This document shows, one piece after another, positions 1-7,063 of a stretch of 9,164 nt of DNA. Every line of letters starts with the position of its first letter. Position 1 is the first letter of the stretch. Under the pieces are notes generated by a model that saw nothing but the letters and a program-made list of their open reading frames with translations, did no database searches and was not told the DNA's origin. Origin of the DNA: DMER64 sp041652255 (lineage in GTDB: Bacteria; Bacteroidota; Bacteroidia; Bacteroidales; UBA932); the NCBI GenBank assembly GCA_041652255.1, contig JBAZHT010000070.1, positions 1 through 9,164 on the forward strand. The letters are read 5' to 3'. The position numbers and the translations under genes were made by a program.

Positions 1-395
1 TTTTACCCGGGACGGTTCACAAAGCCCTGACATGGCTGGGTCAAAAAGATAATCCGGAAGGATTTTTTCTTATGATAGAAGAAACCCGTATTGACGGACA
101 TGGTCACAATAACAACGTTCAAGGCCTGATAGACGAGATGGAGATCATGGACCAGGTAATGAAAGTAGTGCTGGATTATGCGGAGGCACATCCCGAAACT
201 CTGGTAGTGATTACCGCAGATCATGAAACAGGCGCAGTGAATATCGGGTACGACGGGCGTCCTTTCTTTAGTACAAAAGGACATTCCGGAACAGTAGTTC
301 CAGTATTTGCCTACGGTCCGGGGGCAGAAAACTTCACAGGTTTGATGGACAATACCGGTATTCCGGAAAGATTGCGCTCTTTAATGGCCCGGTAA
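1..395 (+). CDS. Alkaline phosphatase, C-terminal part (5' end outside window)
   Basis: This is the last 131 codons of a PhoA-family alkaline phosphatase, a periplasmic phosphomonoesterase with two zinc ions and one magnesium. The frame is open from base 3 to the TAA at 393-395, so the ATG at 72 is internal. Visible family landmarks, with E. coli numbering from my reading: FFLMIEETRID carries the Mg ligand Glu322 (codon 78-80) and Zn ligand Asp327 (93-95); the following GHGH supplies His331 (105-107); TADHETG holds Asp369-His370 (219-224); GHSGTVVPVFAYGPGA holds His412 (282-284). The C-terminal metal site is therefore intact. The nucleophilic Ser, the signal peptide and the promoter lie off the window, so activity cannot be judged. 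Its 3' end overlaps the convergent S9 hydrolase gene by 15 nt. Family assignment is secure; the exact physiological substrate is not. Confidence 0.92.
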   Translation, partial: LPGTVHKALTWLGQKDNPEGFFLMIEETRIDGHGHNNNVQGLIDEMEIMDQVMKVVLDYAEAHPETLVVITADHETGAVNIGYDGRPFFSTKGHSGTVVPVFAYGPGAENFTGLMDNTGIPERLRSLMAR

Positions 396-1421
396 ATTCC
401 AGGGTTCGTAGGCTGCTTTTCTCAGCTCCTTTGCATTTCTGAACGGTCTGGGAGGTTTGAGGTATTTTGCCAGGAAACGGTAAATGTCTAACCGTATGTC
501 GGAAGCTTCAGCCATATCCATACGATCAAAGGAGTGACCTCCGGGATGGTTTTCAAAAATTTTGTATTCGAAGGATTTCCCCTCGGCTTTCAAGGCCTTG
601 ATCAGGTGTTCCACTTCCAAAGAATTGACATCGGCATCGTTCGTGTTGGTATGTATGAGAAGCGGTGTCTGTAATTTGGCGGCTTGCCAGGCGGGGGAGC
701 GGCGGCGGTATTCGGCTACATCTTCTTCGGGTGTTTTCCCGATATGGTACGGTGCCGAGAACAAAGCCATGTATTCCGGACCTTTATAACCCAGACGCGT
801 AATAACGTCACTTACCGGAACACCTGCAAACCCGCAGACGTAGTCTTTGGGATGGTCAAACAGGTTCATCAGGGTGATCATTCCCCCGTGACTCCAACCC
901 ATGATACCTACACGGGATTCGTCCACTATGTCGTAATTTTTAACCATGTAATTCCGGCCGTACCAGACATCCTCATTTTCCAACCCCCCGTAATCGATGT
1001 TTTCGTACGTAGTTCGTCCGTATCCCGTACTGCCGCGGTATTCGGTAGCTACGATGATGTACCCCTGGGCTATCAGTTCCCGGACAATATGGGTGTAATA
1101 TGTAGTAAAATCTCCATGAACACCCCCATGCGGCAGCACTATAAGCGGGTATTTTTTTCCCGGATCAATATCCCGGGGAACAAAAATATAAGACCACACC
1201 TTGAGCGGATTACCGGCCCCCTGTCCCGTGGGATTGTCTTCTTTCCAGCGGGGTACAGTAGGAATGTAAACTTTGTCAATATGTGCCACATCACCTACTT
1301 TTTGGTACCACATGAGATCGTCAATTTGTTTTGCCAGGCTGAGTGCCTGATGATCCACTTCCTGCGTGGAAAGAGACCACGCAGGAAGCAACATCAGGAT
1401 CAGAAAGATCCATTTTTTCAT
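381..1421 (-). CDS. Exported S9 / prolyl-oligopeptidase-like alpha/beta hydrolase
   Basis: 346 residues. Residues 1-19 (MKKWIFLILMLLPAWS...) form a signal peptide without a lipobox Cys, so the protein is probably periplasmic. The rest is an alpha/beta-hydrolase peptidase domain: oxyanion strand PLIVLPHGG (92-100), a YRGSTGYG segment (128-135) typical of S9 enzymes, nucleophile elbow GWSHGG with Ser177, acid probably Asp262 (NDADV), and His296 in PGGHSF. Unlike complete prolyl oligopeptidases it has no N-terminal beta-propeller, so it resembles a stand-alone S9 catalytic domain (peptidase or esterase). I chose the ATG at 1421 because it begins the signal peptide; an in-frame ATG at 1496 would bury it and overlap the upstream gene. 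It lies 25 nt behind the tricorn-like gene with no promoter evident between them, so it is probably its operon partner. No Shine-Dalgarno is visible. Peptide substrate is inferred from family and context only. Confidence 0.87.
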   Translation of the reverse strand: MKKWIFLILMLLPAWSLSTQEVDHQALSLAKQIDDLMWYQKVGDVAHIDKVYIPTVPRWKEDNPTGQGAGNPLKVWSYIFVPRDIDPGKKYPLIVLPHGGVHGDFTTYYTHIVRELIAQGYIIVATEYRGSTGYGRTTYENIDYGGLENEDVWYGRNYMVKNYDIVDESRVGIMGWSHGGMITLMNLFDHPKDYVCGFAGVPVSDVITRLGYKGPEYMALFSAPYHIGKTPEEDVAEYRRRSPAWQAAKLQTPLLIHTNTNDADVNSLEVEHLIKALKAEGKSFEYKIFENHPGGHSFDRMDMAEASDIRLDIYRFLAKYLKPPRPFRNAKELRKAAYEPWNLPGH

Positions 1422-1446
1422 TCGTAAAAAATTTTTAACAGTCTGT

Positions 1447-4400
1447 TTACATTTTCCTGTCCTCAGGAGTGCCGGGCAGCGGTTCGTAAGACTCAAGTTC
1501 TTTCATCAGGACTTCAATAGCCTTATTCAGCTGTGCGTCATTTCCCAGAAAATCTTCAAAAGGATTTATATCAACTTCAATATCGGGATCCACGCCGTAT
1601 CCTTCAATGATCCATTCCCCGTTTGTGGAATAGGAAGTAAAGAAGGGTGTACGGACATCCTGCCCGTCCAAATAACGTTTGGAACCCGAGATGCCCACAA
1701 TGCCTCCCCAGGTGCGTGTTCCAATAAGCTTGCCGAGTCCCATTTCGCGGAACCCATAGGGGAACAGATCTCCGTCGGACATGGAGTACTTGTCGATCAG
1801 GCAAACTTTGGGTCCCGAGTGGCTTTCGTTGGGAACCGGGACATTGGTGCCGTTCCGGTACATGCTCATGCGGTATGCCTCGCGGGCCAGGCGTTCCAGG
1901 ATCATAGGCGAAACGTTCCCCCCTCCGTTCATGCGATCGTCAATGATCAGCGCTTTTTTGTCCAGTTGGGTATAGAACAGTTTGGTAAACATATCCAGTC
2001 CGGGCCTTCCCATGTCGGGAATGTGAATGTAACCGATCTGTCCGTTGCTGGCTTTGTTTACTTTGCGTATATTTTCCTGTACCCATTCGTAATAGAGCAG
2101 GGGAGATTCATCGGCAATGGGTTTTACGTAAACGGTCCGGGTCCCGGTCCGGGAAGGCGTGCTGTTCACTGTAAGGGCAACGGTTTTTTCTGCCTTACCC
2201 AATAAACCTTCGTAAATAACCTGCATGTTGGAGCAATCTATACCGTCCACTGCCAGGATGTAGTCGCCAACAGATACGTCAACGCCTCCGTCCAGGAAGG
2301 GGGAACGAAGCGATTTGTCCCAGTTTTCTCCTTCATAAATTCTGGCCACTTTGAAAGCACCTGAAGGGTCTTTGGTAAACCGGGCACCCAGCAGTCCTGT
2401 TTTTACACGTTCCGGACCGGGAATGTCTGAAGGAGATGTGACGTAACAATGTCCCACATTCAGTTCCGATATCATCTCCCCGATAACATAAGTAAGGTCT
2501 TGACGGTGTTTGACATACGGGAGCAAAACTTCGTATTTGTCTCTTATATCTTTCCAATCGCGCCCGTGCATAGTTTGCAGGTAAAAATGATCCCTGAAAA
2601 CGCGCCACGTTTCATGGAAGATCTGTTCCCATTCAGCAGGATAATCTGCCAGTACCTGAACCTGGTCCAGGTTTACTTTTTTATCTGATTTCCAGGTGGG
2701 AGCTCCAACTATGCGAAGGTCCCTTCCTTCCATGATGAGCATTTTCTTCCCTTTAGGTGCAAAAGCCACCGGCATTCCCTTGGTCACGGAGGACTCTTTC
2801 ATGTCATCAAGAGATATCTTTTTGATCTCCCTTCTTGTCCAGTAATACAGATCTCCGTCAAAAGCAGCCATTAACTGGTACATACCGGGTTCCAGCGGCA
2901 GGGCGGAAGCCCGTTCTACAATGCCGTCCGTATCTACCAGAACTGTCGTTTGTTTTTCCGAAGGTTCTTCCGTTTTTTTGTTTTTCCGGGTTCCGGCCGA
3001 AGGAGCAGGTTTTTCTTCTTCTGCTTCTTTCACCTTGTATTCCACGGCTTTCAGGGCGGTGGGATCCGGGGTGTCTTTGGCCAGGGGAATGACAAATACA
3101 TAACTGGAAAGGTTGTAGGAAGCGTTCCATTCCACCCGTGAATAAGAGGCATTGAAGTCTCTGTAGGAAGTAAAGAACAGGTATTTTCCGTCATCCGAAA
3201 AAACTCCTGAACCTGAATCATACCAAGGACTGGTAACAGGATAGGAAATGTTATCCTCAATATTATACAAGTATACAACGCTTACCCTGTTTTCTGCCTG
3301 TGTGGCATAAGTGATCCATTTTCCGTCAGGAGAAATGTCAAAATTGCGAATACCTTCGTAAGGAGTCGTAAACAATTTTTTGGATGTTCCCGACACCTGG
3401 TCAGCCATCCAAAATTCACGTTTTTCAGTAGTGAAAAATAATTTTTTGGAATCCGGAGACCAGGTAAGATTGTCGGGATATCCTTCTGTAAAATCAGTCA
3501 GTTGACGGGCAGCTGCGGGGTCGTCATACGGCATGACATACAGTTGATATTCCCCGCTGACATCTGAGAACCAAGCCAGTTGTTTCCCGTCAGGAGACCA
3601 TCCGGCCGAACGTTCGTGAACACCGGGTGTGCGTGTCAGGTTGTAGGTCGCCCCTTCCGTACCGGGTACCGAGAACACGTCTCCACGTGCAGTTACCAGG
3701 ACACGTTCCGCGTTGGGAGAAAGGGAGAACCCGGCTGCCTGATCCGCCACATCCAGCAGCTTTGATCTTGCATAGAGGTTTTCATCGTGGATTTTTATAT
3801 CTACCTGATCTAGCTGCTCAGACTGGATATCGTATGTGTAAATATATCCGCCATTCTCAAAAACAATATGTTTCTGGGAGGCAGATGGAAATTTGATGTC
3901 GTACCTGTCGAATTCCGTGATTTTTTCCGTAGTCCTGTTTTCCGTATCGTAACGGAACAGGTTCATGATGGAGTCCCTGTCGGAAATAAAATAAATACCG
4001 GACCCCACCCACATGGGAAAAACATCCTGTGCCCGGTCACCTTCACCGGCGGTAATATTTTCCAATTGCGTAGTTCCTACTTTATTTACCCAAATATCAT
4101 CGGCCTGTCCTCCTTTGTAGTATTTCCATGTTCTGAATTCTCTAAACATACGGTTCATGGCCAGATATTCACCGTCAGGCGAAAAAGAACAAAATCCTCC
4201 TTCGGTCGTGGGTATCTGTGTCAGTTCTCCTCCCTCAGCAGGGACCGTAAATAAATGGGCCCGCATTCCGGAAAAACTGTACCACCGGGAACGGAAAACA
4301 ACATGTTTACCATCCGGCGTCCATCCCATGACAATGTTGTTTGGTCCCATGCGGTCTCCGATATTGTCCCGGTCCAGAGTGGACGTATATGTCAGGCGCC

Positions 4401-4701
4401 TGGGAACGCCTCCTTCCACCGGAATGGTATAGACCTCGGTGTTGCCGTCGTATTGTCCGGTGAAGGCAATGGTTTTCCCGTCAGGTGATATTTTTGGGAA
4501 AACTTCGTACCCAATGTGGGAAGTAAGTCTGACAGCTGTTCCGCCTTCCAGGGGAACAGTGTAGAGATCACCTGCATAGGAAAAGGCAATCACCCCGTCT
4601 CCAACAGCGGGAAAACGGAGCAGGCGTCCTTCAGACTCCTGTGCATGGAGTGTTGTCAAAGCAAATAATAAAATTACGGTAATTGGAAATTTGAATTTCA
4701 T
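1447..4701 (-). CDS. Exported tricorn-like S41 peptidase (beta-propeller, PDZ, S41 core)
   Basis: 1084 residues, about the length of archaeal tricorn protease. A signal peptide (1-20, ending LHA before Q21) predicts export, whereas archaeal tricorn is cytosolic. Residues ~25-550 hold at least eight WD40-like PD40 repeats, several with the SPDGK core (72-76, 369-373, 457-461, with variants at 128-131 and 174-177). A charged linker (557-585) interrupts the propeller, and further blades follow to ~670. The C-terminal half has a helical core (~690-760) with catalytic His751, a PDZ-like region (~768-860), and the S41 catalytic domain with DDRMNGGG (921-928), nucleophile Ser975-Asp976-Gly977, and Glu1033 before YGVDPDIEVD as the likely last tetrad residue. 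The tetrad Ser that precedes the His in tricorn is Gly750 here. The role is probably trimming peptides or misfolded protein in the envelope. The first gene of a minus-strand operon, it diverges from mscL. Family is sure; oligomeric state and substrates are not visible. Confidence 0.94.
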   Translation of the reverse strand: MKFKFPITVILLFALTTLHAQESEGRLLRFPAVGDGVIAFSYAGDLYTVPLEGGTAVRLTSHIGYEVFPKISPDGKTIAFTGQYDGNTEVYTIPVEGGVPRRLTYTSTLDRDNIGDRMGPNNIVMGWTPDGKHVVFRSRWYSFSGMRAHLFTVPAEGGELTQIPTTEGGFCSFSPDGEYLAMNRMFREFRTWKYYKGGQADDIWVNKVGTTQLENITAGEGDRAQDVFPMWVGSGIYFISDRDSIMNLFRYDTENRTTEKITEFDRYDIKFPSASQKHIVFENGGYIYTYDIQSEQLDQVDIKIHDENLYARSKLLDVADQAAGFSLSPNAERVLVTARGDVFSVPGTEGATYNLTRTPGVHERSAGWSPDGKQLAWFSDVSGEYQLYVMPYDDPAAARQLTDFTEGYPDNLTWSPDSKKLFFTTEKREFWMADQVSGTSKKLFTTPYEGIRNFDISPDGKWITYATQAENRVSVVYLYNIEDNISYPVTSPWYDSGSGVFSDDGKYLFFTSYRDFNASYSRVEWNASYNLSSYVFVIPLAKDTPDPTALKAVEYKVKEAEEEKPAPSAGTRKNKKTEEPSEKQTTVLVDTDGIVERASALPLEPGMYQLMAAFDGDLYYWTRREIKKISLDDMKESSVTKGMPVAFAPKGKKMLIMEGRDLRIVGAPTWKSDKKVNLDQVQVLADYPAEWEQIFHETWRVFRDHFYLQTMHGRDWKDIRDKYEVLLPYVKHRQDLTYVIGEMISELNVGHCYVTSPSDIPGPERVKTGLLGARFTKDPSGAFKVARIYEGENWDKSLRSPFLDGGVDVSVGDYILAVDGIDCSNMQVIYEGLLGKAEKTVALTVNSTPSRTGTRTVYVKPIADESPLLYYEWVQENIRKVNKASNGQIGYIHIPDMGRPGLDMFTKLFYTQLDKKALIIDDRMNGGGNVSPMILERLAREAYRMSMYRNGTNVPVPNESHSGPKVCLIDKYSMSDGDLFPYGFREMGLGKLIGTRTWGGIVGISGSKRYLDGQDVRTPFFTSYSTNGEWIIEGYGVDPDIEVDINPFEDFLGNDAQLNKAIEVLMKELESYEPLPGTPEDRKM

Positions 4702-4737
4702 AATATGGTATTAATAAATGAAGAATCAGTCAACTTG

Positions 4738-4770
4738 TAAAGTTAAAAAAGATGTTCCAACCAATACCAA
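4738..4770 (-). promoter_or_regulatory. Possible promoter of the tricorn-like operon
   Basis: On the minus strand a TAACTTTA box (4745 to 4738) matches the Bacteroides -7 consensus TAnnTTTG except for the last base. A TTGG (4770 to 4767) lies 21 nt upstream as a weak -33 element. A start near 4733 would leave a leader of about 30 nt before the ATG at 4701. The box overlaps a 13-bp dyad, AACTTGTAAAGTT (4732-4744), which could be an operator or a chance product of AT-rich sequence. Weak evidence, based on motif match only. Confidence 0.33.
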
Positions 4771-4789
4771 TTCTTTTTATATTTACTAT

Positions 4790-4797
4790 TACATTTA
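4790..4797 (+). promoter_or_regulatory. Possible -7 box for mscL
   Basis: TACATTTA matches TAnnTTTG at all fixed positions but the last and ends 15 nt before the mscL ATG. No convincing TTTG is seen at the -33 spacing; only a T-rich run (4771-4780) lies upstream. It would give a leader of roughly 10 nt, which is short. It is the best candidate in the 111-bp divergent gap, but weak. Confidence 0.27.
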
Positions 4798-4812
4798 GCT
4801 AAAACTTACATT

Positions 4813-5250
4813 ATGTCAAAGTTTATTCAGGAGTTTAAGCAATTTGCCATGAAGGGCAATGTTGTGGACATGGCCGTCGGTATCATTATTGGCGGTGCAT
4901 TCGGTAAAATCGTTTCTTCACTGGTTTCCGATCTGTTAATGCCGCTTGTGGGGGCATTGGTGGGAGGTGTCAATTTCATGGACTGGAAATGGACCGTTGT
5001 GGGAGAACGTGTCAGTAAAGTGGATCCGGAAATTCTGCTGCCCGCCGTTACCCTGAATTACGGGAACTTTATCCAGGTGCTCATTGATTTCATCATCATT
5101 GCATTCTGCGTATTCCTGCTGATCAAAGGGATCAATAAAATGAATTCCTTGAAAAAGAAAGAAGAGGAAGCCCCTGCTCCTGCTCCCGACCCCAAACCCA
5201 CTAAAGAAGAATTGCTATTAACCGAGATCCGGGATCTGCTTAAGAAATAG
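4813..5250 (+). CDS. mscL: Large-conductance mechanosensitive channel MscL
   Basis: 145 residues, normal for MscL. The protein forms a homopentameric inner-membrane pore that opens under membrane tension and releases solutes during hypo-osmotic shock. The N-terminal amphipathic helix (FIQEFKQFAMKGN, 4-16) leads into TM1 (about 17-45), which holds the gate-constriction motif VVDMAVGIIIGGAFGKIV with Gly23 matching E. coli Gly22. A periplasmic loop (~48-78) follows, with TM2 (about 79-106) containing FIIIAFCVFLLIKGINK. The C-terminal cytoplasmic bundle has a charged and Pro/Ala-rich linker (114-130) and ends in the conserved KEELLLTEIRDLLKK. The ATG at 4813 starts exactly where homologues start; no Shine-Dalgarno is seen. 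It is divergent from the tricorn-like operon with its own presumed promoter. Its last 11 nt overlap the convergent CDF gene, so any terminator must lie inside that gene. Near certain. Confidence 0.98.
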   Translation: MSKFIQEFKQFAMKGNVVDMAVGIIIGGAFGKIVSSLVSDLLMPLVGALVGGVNFMDWKWTVVGERVSKVDPEILLPAVTLNYGNFIQVLIDFIIIAFCVFLLIKGINKMNSLKKKEEEAPAPAPDPKPTKEELLLTEIRDLLKK

Positions 5251-6169
5251 AATTGTCTTCAAAAGGATCTACGTGGACGATCACGTGCGTATCCGGACCA
5301 AATTCAAGGACGAGCCTGTCTTCGATAGCTGCAGCTATCCTGTGTGACTCGTGAACCGTCAGGTTGCCATCCAGCCTTATGTCAAGCTGGATAGCTCTGC
5401 CGTTGCCTATTCGTCTGGTTTTTAATTTATGAGGATCTTTAACCTGGGGGAATTCCAGGGCTACTATGTTCAGGATCAACTGTTCATCTACACGGGGGAG
5501 GGATCGTTCCATTAACTCTTCAAAAGTGGGCTTTAATAGTTTGTAGGCTACCCGGATTATAAGCAGCCCTACAAAAACAGCGGCAACCGGGTCCAGAATG
5601 CGCCATTTATCACTCAGGAAATAGGCCAGACCTATCCCGGTTAGTGTAGCTACAGAAGAAAGGGCATCTGAGCGGTGATGCCAGGCGTTTGCCATAACGG
5701 CAGACGAATTTACCTGCCTTCCGTTTAGCATAGTATACCAATAGAGGAGCTCTTTAATAATAATGGAAGCCCCGGCTGCCCAAAGGGCAATTTGCCCCGG
5801 TCGTTCCGGGATAATTTCTTCTGAAAGAATCGCCAGAATTGTTTTCCCGTTGTCCCTGATCAATTCAAAAGCTACGAAGATCAGGACTATCCCAACCAGA
5901 AACGTGGCCAAAGTCTCGAATTTTCCGTGACCGTAACGGTATTTTTCATCAGCGGGTCTTGAAGCGATCTTAACAAAGATCAACACTACCAGATCAGTGG
6001 CAAAATCGGATATGGAATGAATGGCATCGGCGATCATTGCTCCGCTGTGGCCAAGAATTCCCGCGGCAAGTTTTCCTGCTGATAGAATAACGTTTACCAA
6101 AAAACCCACCCAGGTAACCCGAAGGATGGTCTTTTCTCTTTTCTTATGGTTTATTTGTTCCTGATTCAT
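5240..6169 (-). CDS. Cation diffusion facilitator (CDF) metal/H+ antiporter
   Basis: 309 residues, normal for a CDF exporter of the FieF/ZitB type, which expels divalent metal (Zn2+, also Fe2+, Cd2+ or Mn2+) from the cytoplasm against protons as a dimer. Six helices are discernible (about 15-38, 44-69, 86-103, 126-146, 157-184, 191-212), followed by a cytoplasmic metallochaperone-like domain (~215-303). The transport site is visible as His51xxxAsp55 in TM2 and His164xxxAsp168 in TM5. A His/Asp pair in both helices is the pattern usually linked with zinc, while FieF has Asp/Asp in TM2; zinc is thus the best guess. C-terminal HVIVHVDP (295-302) is typical of the family. I start at the ATG at 6169, 4 nt after the LytTR gene's stop; an upstream in-frame ATG at 6211 would overlap that gene by 38 nt. 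Probably cotranscribed with and regulated by the LytTR gene (inference). Confidence 0.94.
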   Translation of the reverse strand: MNQEQINHKKREKTILRVTWVGFLVNVILSAGKLAAGILGHSGAMIADAIHSISDFATDLVVLIFVKIASRPADEKYRYGHGKFETLATFLVGIVLIFVAFELIRDNGKTILAILSEEIIPERPGQIALWAAGASIIIKELLYWYTMLNGRQVNSSAVMANAWHHRSDALSSVATLTGIGLAYFLSDKWRILDPVAAVFVGLLIIRVAYKLLKPTFEELMERSLPRVDEQLILNIVALEFPQVKDPHKLKTRRIGNGRAIQLDIRLDGNLTVHESHRIAAAIEDRLVLEFGPDTHVIVHVDPFEDNSIS

Positions 6170-6173
6170 GATC

Positions 6174-7028
6174 TTATATTGTGGTGAACCACTGTGCGAT
6201 ACGGTCTGCATAAGTGCGTGAAACGGGAATGTCGGGCACTTTATCCGTTCCCAGGTCCAGAACTATGCCGCTACGGGTTCTTTTTGCGATTTTCACCTGG
6301 TCCAGATTCACCATGAAGGACCGATGACAACGTACAACAGCCGTATGTAAAAAGCGTTCTTCCATTTCCCGGAGGGTGTTCCGGATAAGGTATTTATTTA
6401 CTCCCGATTTTGATAAATACCAAACCGATACATAATTGTCTGCTGCTTCCAAATAGAGCAGGGAATCTTTTTTTATAGAAAGCAGCAATTCTCCTTTTTC
6501 ATCATGGAAGGTCAGAATACCGGCCGATAACTGGGCGTTTGCATCTCCGTGGTCCAGTTCTTTTTCAAGCTCTTTAACACGGCGGGCTTTTTCTTTCCAG
6601 GAAAGAAAAAGGATGGTAATAATATAAGGCAGCAACAGGATCAGGCTGGTATTTCTGACAGATGACCGATATACTTCCATGAAATCCCGGGTTTCATCCA
6701 GTGTGTATGAATATAGGGTGTAGAACAGGGACATGAAAAAGATCTCTCCGATAACCCATATTATGTATTCCCAATAAGTCAGAGTCCTTTTTTTTGTGTA
6801 ATAGAACATGATTATCCGGCTGATCACCACTACAAGGATTCCCGTTAATATGATCAGGCTGGAATACAGAAAATATTCAAACTGTGTAATAGGATACCAC
6901 TGGGGAGACTCAAACGGTTTGTAGATGTTGATGAAGAAAAGAGCAAATACAGCTGTGAAGATCACCAGCAAGGTAAGGTTGGACCTTTTATAAATAAAAG
7001 GGGGGATCTTTCTTCGCATAATACTCAT
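6174..7028 (-). CDS. Membrane-anchored LytTR-family transcriptional regulator
   Basis: 284 residues. The N-terminal half has four hydrophobic helices (about 18-36, 51-75, 86-107, 125-144), followed by a short charged, coiled-coil-prone helix (145-159). Residues ~178-280 form a LytTR DNA-binding domain with the usual landmarks: LLYLEAADNYVSV (190-202), LIRNTLREMEERF (214-226), VVRCHRSFMVNLDQV (231-245) and IPVSRTYADRI (267-277). There is no receiver domain, so this is a one-component membrane-tethered regulator rather than a phosphorelay response regulator. The signal is unknown; the helices or their loops would sense it. It leads an operon with the CDF gene 4 nt downstream. A perfect TAnnTTTG box ends only 4 nt before the ATG at 7028, so the transcript may be leaderless or translation may begin at the in-frame ATG at 7019, the fourth codon. 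A direct repeat upstream may be its own operator. Confidence 0.92.
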   Translation of the reverse strand: MSIMRRKIPPFIYKRSNLTLLVIFTAVFALFFINIYKPFESPQWYPITQFEYFLYSSLIILTGILVVVISRIIMFYYTKKRTLTYWEYIIWVIGEIFFMSLFYTLYSYTLDETRDFMEVYRSSVRNTSLILLLPYIITILFLSWKEKARRVKELEKELDHGDANAQLSAGILTFHDEKGELLLSIKKDSLLYLEAADNYVSVWYLSKSGVNKYLIRNTLREMEERFLHTAVVRCHRSFMVNLDQVKIAKRTRSGIVLDLGTDKVPDIPVSRTYADRIAQWFTTI

Positions 7029-7032
7029 ATTA

Positions 7033-7040
7033 CAAAGGTA
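7033..7040 (-). promoter_or_regulatory. Perfect Bacteroidota -7 box for the LytTR-CDF operon
   Basis: Read on the minus strand this is TACCTTTG, an exact match to TAnnTTTG, in the 125-bp divergent gap. The start of transcription would fall about 4 nt beyond the G, at or beside the annotated ATG (7028). No TTTG lies at the usual -33 distance, which suggests activator dependence; the direct repeats at 7064-7094 are placed for that. Confidence 0.52.
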
Positions 7041-7063
7041 AAATTTTGCCCCAAATAAATACT

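Noticed and set aside
72..74. ATG at 72 as the start of a small 107-residue protein.
   Set aside because: The frame is open upstream to the window edge and that part (ALTWLGQKDNPEGFF) is alkaline phosphatase sequence.
351..362. Perfect 12-bp palindrome AATACCGGTATT.
   Set aside because: It lies inside the alkaline phosphatase coding region (Asn-Thr-Gly-Ile) with no T tract or promoter nearby; chance or coding constraint suffices.
1422..1496. Longer start (ATG at 1496) for the S9 hydrolase.
   Set aside because: It would overlap the tricorn-like gene by 50 nt and place 25 polar residues before an otherwise clear signal peptide.
684..2205. Long plus-strand open frames of 247 and 279 codons opposite the S9 and tricorn-like genes.
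   Set aside because: They lie antisense to two well-recognised protein genes and their translations lack any family motif; they are reading-frame shadows.
3310..4500. Recurrent short DNA similarity around CCGTCAGG(A/C/T)GA in the tricorn-like gene.
   Set aside because: It reflects repeated coding of the SPDGK core of propeller blades, not a separate DNA repeat element.
5265..5294. Imperfect hairpin (GGAT / ACGTG ... CACGT / ATCC) just past the mscL stop, considered as a terminator.
   Set aside because: On the plus strand no T tract follows it. On the minus strand it is followed by TTTT, but stopping there would cut the CDF mRNA before its stop codon. The stems are short with an unequal internal loop and lie in CDF coding sequence.
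6170..6211. Longer start (ATG at 6211) for the CDF gene.
   Set aside because: It overlaps the LytTR gene by 38 nt and adds 14 residues without family character; the ATG at 6169 gives a normal CDF N-terminus and a 4-nt gap.
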